DNA of 64,000 bases from Anthostomella pinea (lineage: Eukaryota; Ascomycota; Sordariomycetes; Xylariales; Xylariaceae), in the NCBI GenBank assembly GCA_963556695.1, contig CAUWAG010000016.1, forward strand, positions 124,001-188,000, given 5' to 3'. How positions within the stretch are numbered: the stretch's first letter is position 1; each line of letters opens with the position of its first letter. The position numbers and the translations under genes are program-made. The notes below the pieces were generated by a model. It searched no databases. It was given only the letters and a program-made list of their open reading frames with translations, and was not told the origin of the DNA. Below are positions 10,597 to 23,223 of this stretch, piece by piece.

Positions 10597-13500
10597 TGAG
10601 CTGCAGTGTAGTGATCCCGGGTTTGAAGAAATGCATTGATAGTGCAGATATGCTTGTATTTGGACCAACATGATTCGATCGCTCGATGGCGATGGATACA
10701 ATATCCAAGATGTTAGACCCCTATTGGAAAATTTCTAGTGTTGTCGCGATAGTCGACTACTGGCCAAGACGTGTCGGATGCTGCGCTCATCACGCTCTTC
10801 CTCTCCTACGTTGTCGTCATCCGCTGGTTTCCCAGCGAGTCTCCGGGGGTTTGGCATTCTTGATATTACGATGGTTTAGCCGTTGCGCGTGGTACACTGA
10901 GCCCTTATAAGTCTCCGTACACCACCCGTCCAGCAAACGTTTAAACGATGTAATTTATCGATTTGGAATAAGCACAATCGAATAAGCATTGGGAGTGGCG
11001 TATCAAACCAAAGCTGCTTATTCCTATCTGCTCATTCTAGTATTTCCAGATTTCCACGCGTGATCTGGAATCTTCCCGCCCCAACATGGTGCGCATGGAG
11101 ACTCATGAGGGCTGAGTGTATCTGACCATCATGAGAATGATACCAGTAATGGCGTGGCCTGTGGTTCTCCATATGCCACGATGTGTTACGATACGGGCGA
11201 GCCTTCGGGTTGGTCAGGAATTGTACGGTCGGCATCCGATCTGTTGAACCGCCGGCTCATTCGCAGGCTGGCTATTCCAGCGCTGGTGTGTGCCCCAGAA
11301 GGCCAGATCAATGACGATCTGTGGCTGGGCTTGCAAGGCGGGCAGGCGTTCGTTGGCTACCACCCTGCCCTCTGAATCGATTGGTTGATCCATGTGTGGC
11401 ACCGTGGGGTCGGGACAGGGGGCGAATATCGGATGGAAGTGAGGGCCCTCTCGTCACATCCACAGCTGGTTGTGCTTCGCGAGCTTCGACTTGACCCTGT
11501 CACGGATGGTGGCCATGTCCAGTACGTACAGCACGAGAATGTCGTAGTGGTATGGAGAGGCGCCGCGCCTACCAGAGATGCGTCGGTATGGCCTACTCGC
11601 AGTGGTCCCCTTTCGAGGGTCGTACCAAATAAGTCATCACAACAGAGCTGTGATCCTGAATCCTTGGCGGTCTTCAGCGATGATATCAGAAGGCTGACTG
11701 CTGACATGCTGACACTGCAGCAGGTGTGAACATGAACTAATTTGAACGCCATATTTGATACACTGCTCTCCAGTTTGGGCACGGGACCGCATCAAGATTG
11801 TCACGTCAAACGACATTCATGAAAAACCCAGCCTCAGTGCAGCGCACATAGACCACAGAGACACCATCAAACCAGTCGAACCATCATCCATCGCGCACAA
11901 CAATCTTGACTTCATACTACCCACCTTCTCCTCAGACTCCCACAAACAACATGAATCTCGTTGCCCGGCTTTCTTTCAGACATCAACACCGTTTACGACT
12001 GCGGCAACGGATGCGGATGGACAGCTGGACTCTGATCGAGCCCACGCTGGCGGCAGTTGGAACAACGTCTCGGGCAAACGCGCTTGTGCCCTGCTGCTAA
12101 AATACTCGGCGGTCAGGAGGGTACTGGTGGGCGGGCGGAATAGGTGGTTTTGCTGGAGTGCAGCGAGGTGCTGGCAGGCCGAGTCGAGATATGCTGCTTG
12201 GGACAGGCACATATGGGTATTCTGTAGCGCAAGTTGTATCCATCCACAATCAATATACCTTTCAAAGTTTCCCTGTCAATAAGTAGTCGGAACGCCCATC
12301 TCGAGGTTGAAGGTCTCCAGGCCCAAGACCGATCATGATAGAAAGGCGATAGTTCGCTATCAAGTCCAAGCGCTTGTATGATAATCTGACACGTTCGGTA
12401 CAACGCTCCCATTCGCCTGATAACTCGATCTCACTGCCTATGGAAATTCCGGAAGATTGATGAAGCCGAAAGACCTAGAAGATGTCGAGCGGTGTGTTGG
12501 TCGTTAGGGGAACTACGTGAAGTCCAGGTGAAATACCGCTAATGAGACCAGCAGCCAGATGCAAATCGTGTGCGGTACCTGGGTAGTTACCGGTCGACAA
12601 GGTCGTGAGGATGATCTCCTGGCATACCCGACAACCCCAGGGGAAATCGACGGAGTCATCCTCGAGTCGTTGCTTCAGTGCTCATTCGACTGCACACGTG
12701 CTGTTTGCGAAGATGGCAAATGGACCCGAGTTCGCTTCCCTGGCGACTACCAGCGTGAACAGGCTTTCTATCCAGCCGCATCTGTCAGTATCACGTGCAG
12801 GGTCAAGTGAGGCTGGAATATGGCTCGCACACTGAACCCTACGACTGATCGTCAGGAAGTCTCGAAGGCGCCAATGCCCCGATTACAGGTTGATTTCTTA
12901 TCAGTATCAGCTCTATCACGAGGCCGAAATAAACAGATGAAGCTGGCAGACAGGCGAACAAAAAACGCTGACACCGAGTGGATGATCGTGCCATTTGGTC
13001 CGACCCGGGCGGCTTGGCCCGCTGGTTTGGACCAGGAAATTAAATGCGAGCAGGGCCAGAAGAGGACCAGAAGGCCACGAGGCAAGACGACGGACGGCGG
13101 CCGGCACGCTCTTCGGTCGTCTTGGCTGATCTCCCGACATGATTGCAGGTATTCACACATCCAGGCGCGGGCTCAGTCAGGCGAACGCTCACCCGCGGGA
13201 GAGTCGAGCTCAATCGAACCGACCGCCAGCCGCGCAGGTAGACCATACCAGATGCTGTCGCCAGCTTGTTTGGCTGGTTTCCCTTCTGGAAGAAATGTCC
13301 TCGACAACCAGGCCGTTATCGTCGGCACTATCGGCTTGGCCACAGTCGCCTGCGGGCCGGACAGGTGTCTTCGTGCGTCTGGGAGGTCTCCGCCAAGCCT
13401 CATAGACTCCAGCTTGACTCGAGGGACGGGCAATCGTCAATTAACACAGCGCTGGGATAGGGATGGGGATCGTCTGTTATCTCTGGAGACACAACGGCAC

Positions 13501-13705
13501 GACACACGAGGATGCCGTGTGGCTATCGTGGACCATGATGGACGGTATCTATGCGGGCGACGACTTATCGCCCGGTTCCTCTTGGGGAGTGGTCGCGATG
13601 GCATTCAAATAACCCGTGGCGCCCGTCGATAATCTCCCGGATCGATATCGCGCCATACTCTGTCTCTCCACTTGCGACACACCATATACTCGCAGTTACC
13701 GGTGA
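10597..13705. other. long gene-poor stretch
   Basis: About 3.1 kb without a gene I can support. Several overlapping ORFs of 60-270 codons lie on both strands (for example around 11385-11729, 11755-12282 and 12820-13632), but none shows a conserved motif, biased composition or a consistent exon model. Decayed gene remnants are possible. The last few hundred bases should include the upstream region of the amino-acid permease. Confidence 0.45.
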
Positions 13706-13738
13706 TCGCATACACAAGTCACAACCACGGACAAAAAG

Positions 13739-15554
13739 GATGGTACTCTTAGCCCCGTGTTGAGCGCGGCAGGCTCCTCGCAACCCGGTGTCGTCCTCTC
13801 GGCATCCGGCGAGCACATCAACGAGACGAAGCGAGGACTCAGTCCCCGCCATGTCCAGCTCATGGCCATTGGCGGCACGATTGGTACAGGCCTCTGGGTA
13901 AGTCGTGCGATACGGAGCATCAAGGACCAAAGTCTGACAGATAGTCACAGGTCGGAGTCGGCAGCGTGCTAAGCGAAGCCGGGCCCCTTTCCCTCGTCCT
14001 CGAGTTCATGTTCTGGGGACTGCTCTTCGTTTGGCCCCTCAACTTGTGCGTGGCCGAGATGTGCGCCTACTTGCCCATCCGCGGCACCATCTTCGAGCTG
14101 GCGTCGCGCTTCGTCGACCCTGCGCTGGGTTTTGCGATGGGGTGGACGTACTTCGTTGCTGGCACTATGCTGGTTTGTGTCGAGTACTCGGCCGTCGCTA
14201 CTGTCATGCAATACTGGGCACCTGATATCAACCCGGCCGCTTGGATCGCCCTCGCCATGGGTCTCTGCTTTTTGCTCAATGTCGTAGCCGTGAAGTGTGC
14301 TCTTCCATTTGCCCAGACCACGATGCATACCCGTGCTAACGTGAAACCAGATGGTATGGTGAATCCGAATTCATCATGGCTTCCACAAAGATCCTGCTGC
14401 TGTTCGGCCTCTGCCTGCTCACGCTAATCACCATGAGCGGTGGTAATCCAAAACATGACGCCTATGGCTTCCGCAACTGGGGCAACGGCAACGCAATGCA
14501 TCCATACTACACCGATGGGTCAATCGGCCGCTTTCTCGGCTGGTGGAGTACTGTGCTGTACGCAGGCTTCGTAATTGCTGGGCCTGACATGATCGCCCTT
14601 GCTGCCGGAGAGATCCAAAACCCCAGCCGCACCATTCCCCGCGTCGCCCAGCTGATCTTCTACCGTCTTGTGGGCTTCTACGTCGTCGGCGCGCTGTGTG
14701 TTGGTATCCTGACTTCCTCCCGCGACCCGGGTCTGCTGAGTGCCATCGAGAACGGTGAGCCCGGTGCTGCAGCCTCGCCGTGGGTAATCGTCATCAAGAA
14801 TTTGAACATCAAGGGCCTGCCCGATCTAATCAATGCCTGTATGCTGCTGTCCGGCTGGTCTTGTGGCAACGCCTATCTGTACTCGTCTTCGCGTACCCTT
14901 TACGGTCTGGCTCGTGGTATGTCGTCGTCGTTCGAGTGCTGGCATGGGTGGCAGAGAAACTAACACACCACACAGACGGCCAAGCACCCAAGATCTTTGC
15001 TAAATGCACCAAAAAAACGGCGTGCCCATATATGCGGTATGCGCCGTCACGGCCATCACCTGCATCACCTTTCTCGTCTCGTCCAACTCGGCCGTCGAGG
15101 CTGATTCGTCGACCGGACCAACACGGCGCTCATCATGGCCTACACCCTGATGCTGGTGGCTTACCTGGGCTTCTATCACGCCCGCGTGGCCCAGGGCATG
15201 GATCCCGCCACGCTGCCCTACCGCGCCCTCTGGGCCCCTTACAGCACCTACTTTGCGCTTTTGCTCGGCGTGCTGGCGCTGCTGTTTGTCGGTTACGATT
15301 CCTTCTACCCATTCGACGTTTGGAGCTTCATCACCAGCTACTTCGCGCTGGCGTTCGGCATCTTCATGTTTCTGCTCTGGAAAGTAGTTCGCCGCACCAA
15401 GTTCGTCAGCCCCCGAGATGCGGACTTGATTTCCGGCAAGGCGGAGGTCGATGAGGAGTGCAGGCATTGGGAGGAGAGCGGCATCGAGGAGGTCGAGAAG
15501 CAGAGGCTTGCGCGGATGAGCTTTCCCAGGCGGTGCTGGGAGAGGCTGTGGTGA
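13739..15554 (+). pseudogene. amino-acid permease (AAT/APC family), disrupted
   Basis: The reading frame clearly encodes a fungal amino-acid permease: TKRGLSPRHVQLMAIGGTIGTGLW, a TM2 block VGVGSVLSEAGPLSLVLEF, then WYGESEFIMASTKILL, YAGFVIAGPDMIALAAGE and LYSSSRTLYGLAR. Introns at 13898-13950, 14295-14350 and 14917-14975 splice cleanly. The last exon is broken. A seven-A run at 15011-15017 shifts the frame just before NGVPIYAV. About 85 bases later, near 15098-15112, several bases are missing and the expected Trp codon before FVD is TGA. The frame then resumes to 15554 with the C-terminal helices. I also find no ATG in frame upstream of 13757, before a TGA at 13703, so the start is missing or in an unseen exon. 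It is most likely a recent pseudogene. Confidence 0.75.
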
Positions 15555-16234
15555 TGTCTGTACTAGATCGTATGTCTCTGAACAAGCATGTTATCGTAGA
15601 TACCCTGTGGTTGGAAAGTTTGTCAGTATTTCAGATACCGAAGCAGGTGCAATCCTGAGAATGTTAGTTATCGCTGGTCTTGTCAAACTCCAAAATTGGT
15701 TTATCATATCCTCGAATTCACTACCTTCATGTACGCATGGCTGTCTTCATCCTTAGAACTTTCCGTGGGAGCTCAAACCCAAGCTAGCACCATGCTTCTC
15801 AACGTCCTGGCATTGTCCGTTGCCCGCGTAGCAATCGTTACCGTCGGTGCAATGTTCCTTCCTTGCAGAGCATGCATTGGCGCTGTAGGCTGGTGTTCGC
15901 GTGGTGATCATTGAGGTGAGCTCGAACCTGTATACTGAGGAGCAACGCAGAGCAAAAACAATGCAGTTCCCTAGCGGGTAAGGATGGCTGATAGATTCTC
16001 ATACATCAAGACATGCAGGTCTATTCCCGATCCCAGGCCCAGCGTCATCCACACATCGAGGAAACTATGCAGAGTCTCAGCAGGCTACGACTCCATCTGG
16101 GTTTTGCACCAAGACCACGAACCTGAGTCGGTGGCTGGATATAATGCGGAAGTACGTTGCCAGCGTACCGGTGTACAATCCTGGGTGAATGCGCTGTGAG
16201 GTTTTGTATTCTGGGACCCTCGCGTGCTTCATTT
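15555..16234. other. intergenic between convergent genes
   Basis: These 680 bases separate the 3' ends of the permease pseudogene and the cyclin H gene. They contain only short unsupported ORFs. Confidence 0.5.
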
Positions 16235-17350
16235 TCACAGCGGGGGTCCGAAGACGTCGTCTCCTCCCGCGGCGACTTTGCGCCTCTTAGACTCCCTCTC
16301 TTGATCAAGGCTCTTCCCAAAGACATCACCATCGTCCTGTAATCCTACCTTGGGCTTCGGCTTCTGGAGTCCTTGTTCCCGCCTCGCCTTCTGTAGAGAT
16401 ATGAGGTCCACCCGGTCGGGATCTCGACACTTCTTAAGTTTCTTGTTTAGAGGCTTGATCGTTCTGTTACTGTCGGGCTGGCAGGTCAGTCAGCAGGCGG
16501 TATCGTCGAGTCCATATGCAGAGCCATCACTCACCGTGCCCCAGAAACTCGTCATCCTCTCGGGAGGCTCTTTCTCGAGCAACTCCCTGCAGTTCTGTAT
16601 CACAGCCCATATCTTTTCTTTGGGCCCTTCACCCTGCGCGGCAAAAGCGTCCTGTAGCATTCGGTGTACCAGTCCTTCATCAGCCATGGCCAGCGCGGCC
16701 AACATGATCTGACTCGGGGTGTAGTGGTAGTACGCATCCGTAACCAGAGGGCTGAACTTCAGTATATCTCGTGTTCGCTTGTGCGCCTTGTTTATCCGGT
16801 CGTCGTCGTAGTCGCCCGCCCTTCTCAGCACCATTACGGCGCCTTCGAGAGCTCGGAATGGATGGCGCACGTCGAACGCGAACCGTATGCCTTGGCACAA
16901 CACGTACTCGGCCGCGAGCACCTCCTCGCCCGTCGTATTGGGGAACTTCTCAGCGAACTTGGACAGTCGCATGTAGTATCCCTCCGCTTTGCATCCAAAG
17001 AACAGACACGTCTTGAGTAGTTCGGTCGGCGGGTAGGTCATGATGCTGTTGGTGATGTAGAAGCGACGCAGGAAGACAGCAGCGGTGGCTTGGATGTCGG
17101 TCGGGAGTTGGCAGAACGCAGCCGCACGCAGCAGTTCGACGGTGTAGAAGGTGAGGAGCTGGGACTCTTCTGCAGGCGTCAAGAACTCGGGCAAGGGATC
17201 GACCGGCGGTGCCGAGGAGCGCAGGCGGTCGGAGATGTTGGTTCGGGCGAGGGTGTTGGTCTTGTCGCGAAGCGTCTGGAGGTGGGACGGCGTGAAGGAC
17301 CAGAGTCGATACTGGCTCGACTGCCGGTAACGCTCGTCCTCGATCGCCAT
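16235..17350 (-). CDS. CCL1: cyclin H / Ccl1, TFIIH kinase regulatory subunit, 352 aa
   Basis: Two exons (16535-17350 and 16235-16477) joined by a 57-nt intron give 352 aa. The first exon starts MAIEDERYRQSSQYRLWSF, the conserved N-terminus of cyclin H, where YRQSSQYRLW is diagnostic. The cyclin box holds LLTFYTVELLRAAAF, ATAAVFLRRFYITNS, YPPTELLKTCLFFGCKAEGY and EEVLAAEYVLCQGIRF. A second cyclin fold with SPSQ-like YTPSQIMLAALAMA follows. The second exon adds a basic tail (LNKKLKKCRDPDRVD and SKRRKV). The protein pairs with the Cdk7/Kin28 kinase in TFIIH to phosphorylate the RNA polymerase II C-terminal domain. It is intact, although it sits between pseudogenes. Confidence 0.93.
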
Positions 17351-19597
17351 GATGGGGTCTCCGTTTTGGATTGAAGCGACACAGATTGCTGAGAAGTTAT
17401 GTTCGTAGCGAGGCAGCGGCCAGTGTTTTTGGTTAAGAAATTGCGGGCAGAAGGCGTCAAAGGTGATCCAGGTCAGGGATATCGCGATGTCTCTAAAAGA
17501 TTACACACAGTTAGGTAGGCGCCCACACACTGTACACTAACACCGTGCACATCTATGCGCCTACTTCCCGGTTTATAAAGTGCGGTATAGAAAAAACCCA
17601 AAAAAATTCAAGAGCCCTCATTAAGGAGATATTTACTTACGTATCATAGGCTTTCGCCAGAAGAAGAATAGTAGGGACCCCCGCCCCGTGCTGAGAAGAA
17701 TACTTGGTATCTGTCTCATGGCTTGTAACGCCTATCTCAGCCGCGTTACAAGCTCCGAGGATGCCCCTCGGGTCAGCACGACAAGCGTGTGCCTTTGTGG
17801 TAGCGGAACCAGAACAGAGATCTTTCACAAGTCTAGGTTAGGATGATCTGTATTCTGGTTGGTGCTTGCTTACGTTCGGATGGGAAGGGATCCCATCCGA
17901 GAAGTATCTAAATACCTAAATTACAGTGGGTTGGTACCTGTCACCTGGGGCAGCCATCCCAGGTAACCTTATCGTAGGACGCCCTGGATGACAGGAGATC
18001 CGATAAGGTACTGGTGGATGGATCCAGTGGCTGGGATCCACAAGCGTGCTGACTTCGTATTAGTGGTCAATTGGTTGTTTGGATTGTTTGATTGGTTGTT
18101 TGGTTGGTGGTTGTTTGTTGGATGGTTTGCCCCAGGGCGGATTGCACCCTGGGTGGTTCGAGAGGAAGAATAGAAGAAGAAGAATTGGCTGGTTCAGGTT
18201 AGCTAATGGACAAATATTGACAATGTTTAAATAGACCAGAGGGCTCTTGTTGTTATGATTGAGCTGAATTATTACAGTAGATGAGGGCTTGGTTGGGTCA
18301 GCGCTGCATTGCGAGGCCGACTCGACAACGTGCGACCTCGTTTTGAAAAGCATGTGTGCCCTCCCTCCTAAGATGAGGCCTTAGGCATTGACTTTACTTT
18401 GGTCGACATTCTCGCCGGCCTTTAGACAAACTAGAGTTCGCACTTAGCACGGTCAGATGCACGGATGGCTTTGGTTGGAATGGCTCGCCGTAGTGAGGAT
18501 ATGGTAGCCATGTAGATAGAACTGCCCCCTTACAGGCTTGCGTGCTACCATCGGGGTGGACGGGCGTACAGGAGATGACAGTCTCAGTCGACGCAACCAC
18601 GCTGCCCGATCTCAATGCTGTGGCCAGCTTGACTGGCCTTAAAGTTGGCAGCACGGGTTTTGGGCTTGATGACATGAACTTCGGATAGAACGGAACCCCA
18701 GACTTGGATGACTGAAGCAACGGGTGGAGGAAAGACTTGAAGGTTATATTCCTTCCGATAACGCTCCTTGGACAGACTTCGACGGATGACTGAAGCAAGA
18801 GGTGATGGAAATATTGGATATCATCCATCCGCGACGTTCATTGAAACACTAGCATGGAAAGCCTTGACAAGCTGCTGAAATCAATACCAACACTCTTTGT
18901 CTCTCTCTGATTGAGCGTCCGTGATGTCGTCCATTTGGTCGAAGAACTTGGAATTTAAAAATAAATCATTTGGCTCCCTGGCTAAGGTCGCTTCCTGAAC
19001 GCCGGAGATCGAAGCATCCAGTCTGCCTTTCGATCCAGCCGAGATGGGCCAGGCTGTGGCCCATGGCCCACGAATTGCCTCCTGAGTACCACTGTGGCGA
19101 CGAGAGCGGGGTGGAGCTGGAGGAGGAGGAAAACTCTTGAAATTGGCGGGCGATATGCTGCACCTCTTTGCTCTATCCGAATCGAAGGACTGTTAAAGTC
19201 AAGGGTTGCATGTCCCTCTTCGACCTATTCGAATAACGTTTGAGGCTCGGCAGAGATAGCCCAGCCCCAGTAAAGAGGGGTATGGCCCCCAGGTTTCTGG
19301 TGAGCACGAGCGTCCCTGGGTGATGAACTGCATGACAACGCTTGAGGCCGGCCAGGGATCTCTTCAGGTTCTACATTTGCGTGTTTGGGATTACGATTCC
19401 GGGCAAAGACTTCCTTGTCTCTCTTTTACAGCGACCTGTGTTGGGGTATGCTTCTCGACCTGATCTACCTACAGTACATGACACACGAGTCACGACCGCC
19501 TCCACATCAAAATCGAGCGCCTGGAATTAGCTTCGTGCTTTTACTACCTCGTGATGAGTTTAATGGACTCATTCAAAGCCAGCTCGAGTCGACGTCA
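17351..19597. other. long intergenic region with simple-sequence tracts
   Basis: No supported gene in 2.2 kb. A T/G-rich tract built on GGTTGTTTG lies at 18064-18128. A 144-codon reverse ORF at 18394-18828 carries a local duplication (ATGACTGAAGCAA at about 18708 and 18786) but no recognisable domain. A TTTATAAAG motif is present near 17572. The part next to 17350 should be the cyclin H promoter. Confidence 0.45.
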
Positions 19598-21315
19598 TTA
19601 CCTCAGCTCCTCGCTCGCCGCCACGGCGCCGTTTATCTCATAGTCATGGAACTTGCGGCTGGAGACCTTCCTCTCAAACAGGACGTCGAGCTCCTCAAAC
19701 GTACGACCACGTGTCTCGGGTAGACAGAAGAAGCAGTACGCCGTGCTCAACGCTCCCAAACCGGCAAACAGGAACCCGATCTTGCCACGCCAGTTTCCTG
19801 AGCGCAAAGTCAGCTACGAGGGTATGAAAGATGAGCTTGGGTCGGAAAGCATGGACCCACCTTGGTCCTCGTTCATCGCATACGGTATCGCGACCGCAAG
19901 GACTATGGAGACCACATGACACGTCACCGTAGCCAGGCCGATGGTCATCCCACGAAGACGAGCCGACGACACCTCTGCCAGCAGCACGAAGCAGTACGGA
20001 CCGATGGTGATATCATAGACGAAATTGCAAATCAGCATCAGGGAGCACTGCGCCCAAGTCGCGGCATGCGTAGCGGTCGGTGCGAAGTCAAGCGTCGCGA
20101 TAATGAAGCAGAAGATGGACAGCGTGCCACAGCCCCATAGGTAGGCACTGCGGCGCCCAACGAAGGACACGACCCACCACGACAGGCAGGTGCCGACGAA
20201 GCCGATGGCGGTGAGGCAGAGATTCATGCTGAACGCCTCGGACGTGTCCAGCCCAGCGAGCTCGAAGAAGTAGACTGCGTAGTCGATGAACAAGATGTTG
20301 CCCGTGAATTCCTGTATGTCGTAGGCCATGACGCAGATGATGAGACGGCGGAGATTGGGGCCGCGGAAGCAGTCGAGGATGCTGGGTGCGTTGTCGCTCT
20401 TGAAGGCATCTTCCAGGCGAAGCGTCTCCTTGACGTGCGCAAGTTTCAGGCTGGGGTCAATGCCGGGTGTAGCCAATCGTCGGATTGACTTCTCGGCCTC
20501 GTCGTATCTGCCCTTCTTACAGAGCTAAAATGGTGGATCAGGGCAGAAGAAGATGAAAAGCAGCATCACACGAGGGAGTGCCCATTGGGTGGCGGTTGGG
20601 ATTTTGTAGCTGAGTTTGGAGTTGATATGGCTCGTGCCTTGACTCACGCAAGGTCAATCACAAGCAACGGAGAATGTAAATATCGGCAGAATTTCACCTT
20701 TGAGGATGCCAGAGGCAATGAATTGGCCAACAACGACGCGAGGTTTGTCATCGAGGCGGCAAACCCGCGAAGAGCTAGCGGACAGACCTCGCCCACATAC
20801 GCCGAGGCGCAGGTGGGATAGAATGCGATGATGCAGCCGTTGAGAAGTTGGCCTGCAAAGAGCTGGGACGGTGTCGAGCTGAAGAACTGAAGGAATATGA
20901 AGGCGACCGAGCCCGTCGAACATATCGCCATCATGACGCGTGGGCCCAGGCGATCGTATGCGAATCCGGCTGCCAAAGCCCCTACGAGAGCCCCGAGCTT
21001 GTTGGCGTAGTTGAAAGCGCCCAGCTAGCTCGCCTCGATGGTGAAGGTGTCGTTGTAAAGATAGCCGTACTGTCCTTTGAAGGGCTCGATCCCGACAAGA
21101 CTGCCCACGATGCCTCCGTCCATACCTTTGAGGATAGTAGCTGTATTGATGAACAGTGCCCATAACACCGCAGGATAATGCAACTTGATCGCTTTCTGAA
21201 AGGTGACCGAGTGCTCGACTTCGGTATACCGGAGGGACTTCTCTGACTCGATGTCAGCGTTGACAGTGTCGTACACATATTTCTTGTTGTCCTTTGAGGG
21301 ATCTAGGGCAGCCAT
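19598..21315 (-). pseudogene. MFS sugar transporter (hexose/maltose type), disrupted
   Basis: The reverse strand encodes a sugar-porter: MAALDPSKDNKK, a helix with LKGMDGGIVGSLVGI, FKGQYGYL, the signature block GFAYDRLGPRVMM, AYVGEVCPLALRGF, KKGRYDEAEKSIRRL, RLIICVMAYDIQEFTG, VSFVGRRSAYLWGCG, AEVSSARLRG and LPETRGRTFEELDVLFERKV. Three lesions interrupt it. TAG at 21025-21027 lies where Trp is expected (TIEAS-stop-LGAFNYANKLG). TAG at 20525-20527 also lies where Trp is expected (PDPPF-stop-LCKKGRYDEAE). A one-base frameshift lies near 20735-20750, between MTNLA and VVGQFIASGILKG. Splice sites and the rest of the frame are preserved, so decay is recent. The last two exons are joined by a normal intron ending just before NWRGKIGF. 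Confidence 0.8.
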
Positions 21316-22195
21316 GTTGAAGGTTGAAGGCGTGAAGGCGTGAAGGCGCTGATCGGAGACTATGCCAGCGCGTTTCTGAGAGACTGGTAGACCTTGACAT
21401 GATCTGAATAGATAGGACAGTCCTTCGACCTTTATATGCACGATGGTCCCAGCTGTGCCGTATCACACCGTTATCATTGCTCCCAGCTAGAAGCGATAGA
21501 TCCGGTGAAGCCAGAGTAGACAATCTGGAGAGGCTGGCACACGATAGCAAGCAACGAGGGGCTACCGTACATTGCCCGGGGTCATGATCAATGTCCAACG
21601 CGAGTACTGCCCATGGCCGTCTCCGAGGCTTGTAACCTTGACCAGTACCTGGTTCAGACATGACCGTTGCCTTGAAATGCTGTATGCACATGGCTTATAA
21701 ACGGGGGCGATACGGTAATGCTCAGCTGTTGAGCCATGAAGGTGATCAGATAGGTAGATCTCCTGGGCAGGCCGAGAGCTATCAGAGACGACGACACGGA
21801 GATAATCTTCAGTATCCGGAAGGGGACAGATGCGCCAGCGGTATCTCGTCCATCGTCCATTCGAGTCGATGACACTACTGGAAATACTGGTCCGGACACT
21901 TGACCCCATGGGGTAATCGTAAGAGTTCGACTATGCGATTGGATGACGCTGTGGGGTTGTCGGGGTATTGGGGTCTGAACATGCGCCCGTGGTCGAAAGC
22001 TCCGCATCATGGAACGTTGTCTTCGGTTCAAGGCTATCGGACGAGCTCGATCATGCCTCAGCAATCGTTCGATGGCCTTCGGGATTCTCTCTACTTGAAC
22101 CGCACAAAAACCCATCAGGTTGGCCTTGGAGATCTCATCGCTTCCGACTCCATTCCCTCAAGAGTCCAGATCAAGCACTCCCTTCAGTCGCCGCC
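21316..22195. promoter_or_regulatory. divergent intergenic region
   Basis: These 880 bases lie between the start of the sugar-transporter pseudogene (reverse) and the PhyH gene (forward) and would hold both promoters. No further gene or repeat is recognised. Confidence 0.5.
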
Positions 22196-23077
22196 ATGGT
22201 CGTCTCCCCTCAAGTCACCCTCATCGAGCTCACCCCGGACGAGTTGTCGACGAAAAAAGTCGGCTCTCACAATCTGCAGGCCGCAGTCGAGGCGCTTCAT
22301 CGAGATGGCATCGTCGTCCTCAAGAATGCCGTTGATGTGGCACATCTCGACAAGCTTAACGAGAGAATGGTACCTGAGGCTCAGGAGCTCTATGCGAGAC
22401 CTTCCACGCATCGCAACTTTGGTCCCACCACGGGGAATATCCAACAAGAGCCAGTGCTAGAGGACGGCTACATCTTCGAGGATGTGTTGGCGAACCCTTT
22501 CGCAAGCGACGTGGTACAGTGCATGCTCGGCCCAAAACCACAGCTACGATTCTACAGCGCCAACACGGCTTTCAAGGCAACCGGCCGTCAACCTCCGCAC
22601 ATCGACATCGACTTTGACTTCCCTAGAGTCCCCTTTGGGTATTGTATCAATGTCAATCTCGTGGATACTTCGCCAGAGAACGGTGCGACGGAGGTGTGGC
22701 TCGGTAGTCACTCGGATACCGACAAGCATGTGCTCGACCAGTCGGTGAAGCACAAGCAGATCCGAGCAGAGCTCCTAGAGCAGCGGCGAAAGATCAGTCC
22801 GCCAATCCAACCCAGCCTGCCAAAGGGTTCCCTCGTCATTCGGGATTTCAGGCTCTGGCACGCGGGCATAGCCAACAAAACCGACGAGCCGCGGGTAATG
22901 CTGGTCTCGGTCATGTTCCCCCAGTGGTATCGCTCCAAAACCCTCAAGATGAAGCTACCGGCTAGCATCAAAGACAAGATCGAATGGGGTGATGTGGTTC
23001 CATGCGTTGACTGGATGCCGGAGGGATTCGACTATCTCCAGGGAGCTCATGACCATGACTTTACTCTGCAACCTTGA
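22196..23077 (+). CDS. phytanoyl-CoA dioxygenase (PhyH) family protein, 293 aa
   Basis: A single-exon gene starting at an ideal fungal context (GCCGCCATGG). The PhyH fold opens with LHRDGIVVLKNAVDVAHLDKLNE. The iron-binding facial triad is visible: PPHIDIDFDF supplies His and Asp, and FRLWHAGIANKTDEPRVML supplies the distal His and the 2-oxoglutarate-binding Arg. ENGATEVWLGSH is the conserved double-strand helix region. Members hydroxylate or desaturate lipids and secondary metabolites using Fe(II) and 2-oxoglutarate. There is no targeting signal at the N-terminus and no C-terminal peroxisome signal (ends TLQP). It is intact. It converges on a Zn2Cys6 regulator 147 bases away, and an O-methyltransferase pseudogene lies beyond, which suggests a metabolic cluster or its remains. 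Confidence 0.85.
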   Translation: MVVSPQVTLIELTPDELSTKKVGSHNLQAAVEALHRDGIVVLKNAVDVAHLDKLNERMVPEAQELYARPSTHRNFGPTTGNIQQEPVLEDGYIFEDVLANPFASDVVQCMLGPKPQLRFYSANTAFKATGRQPPHIDIDFDFPRVPFGYCINVNLVDTSPENGATEVWLGSHSDTDKHVLDQSVKHKQIRAELLEQRRKISPPIQPSLPKGSLVIRDFRLWHAGIANKTDEPRVMLVSVMFPQWYRSKTLKMKLPASIKDKIEWGDVVPCVDWMPEGFDYLQGAHDHDFTLQP

Positions 23078-23223
23078 CAGTCATCAGGGCAAGGTCATAA
23101 TGGCGGGCACGAGTTGCTCTCTACAATCGTTCCAGGGGAGGATTGGGCGCGGTGATGTACCTCCATGGGTTTGGCGATAATGCCGCTGGAAAGAATGCTA
23201 TCCACAGATAAGAGGTGGGAAGC

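Noticed and set aside
12820..13632. 270-codon forward ORF upstream of the amino-acid permease
   Set aside because: It has no recognisable motif, has Arg/Ser-rich shadow composition and is overlapped by equally long reverse frames.
15011..15017. Treating the A7 run frameshift as a simple sequencing error
   Set aside because: An error is possible at a homopolymer, but a second, non-homopolymer deletion and a Trp-to-stop change follow within 100 bases, so the gene is broken anyway.
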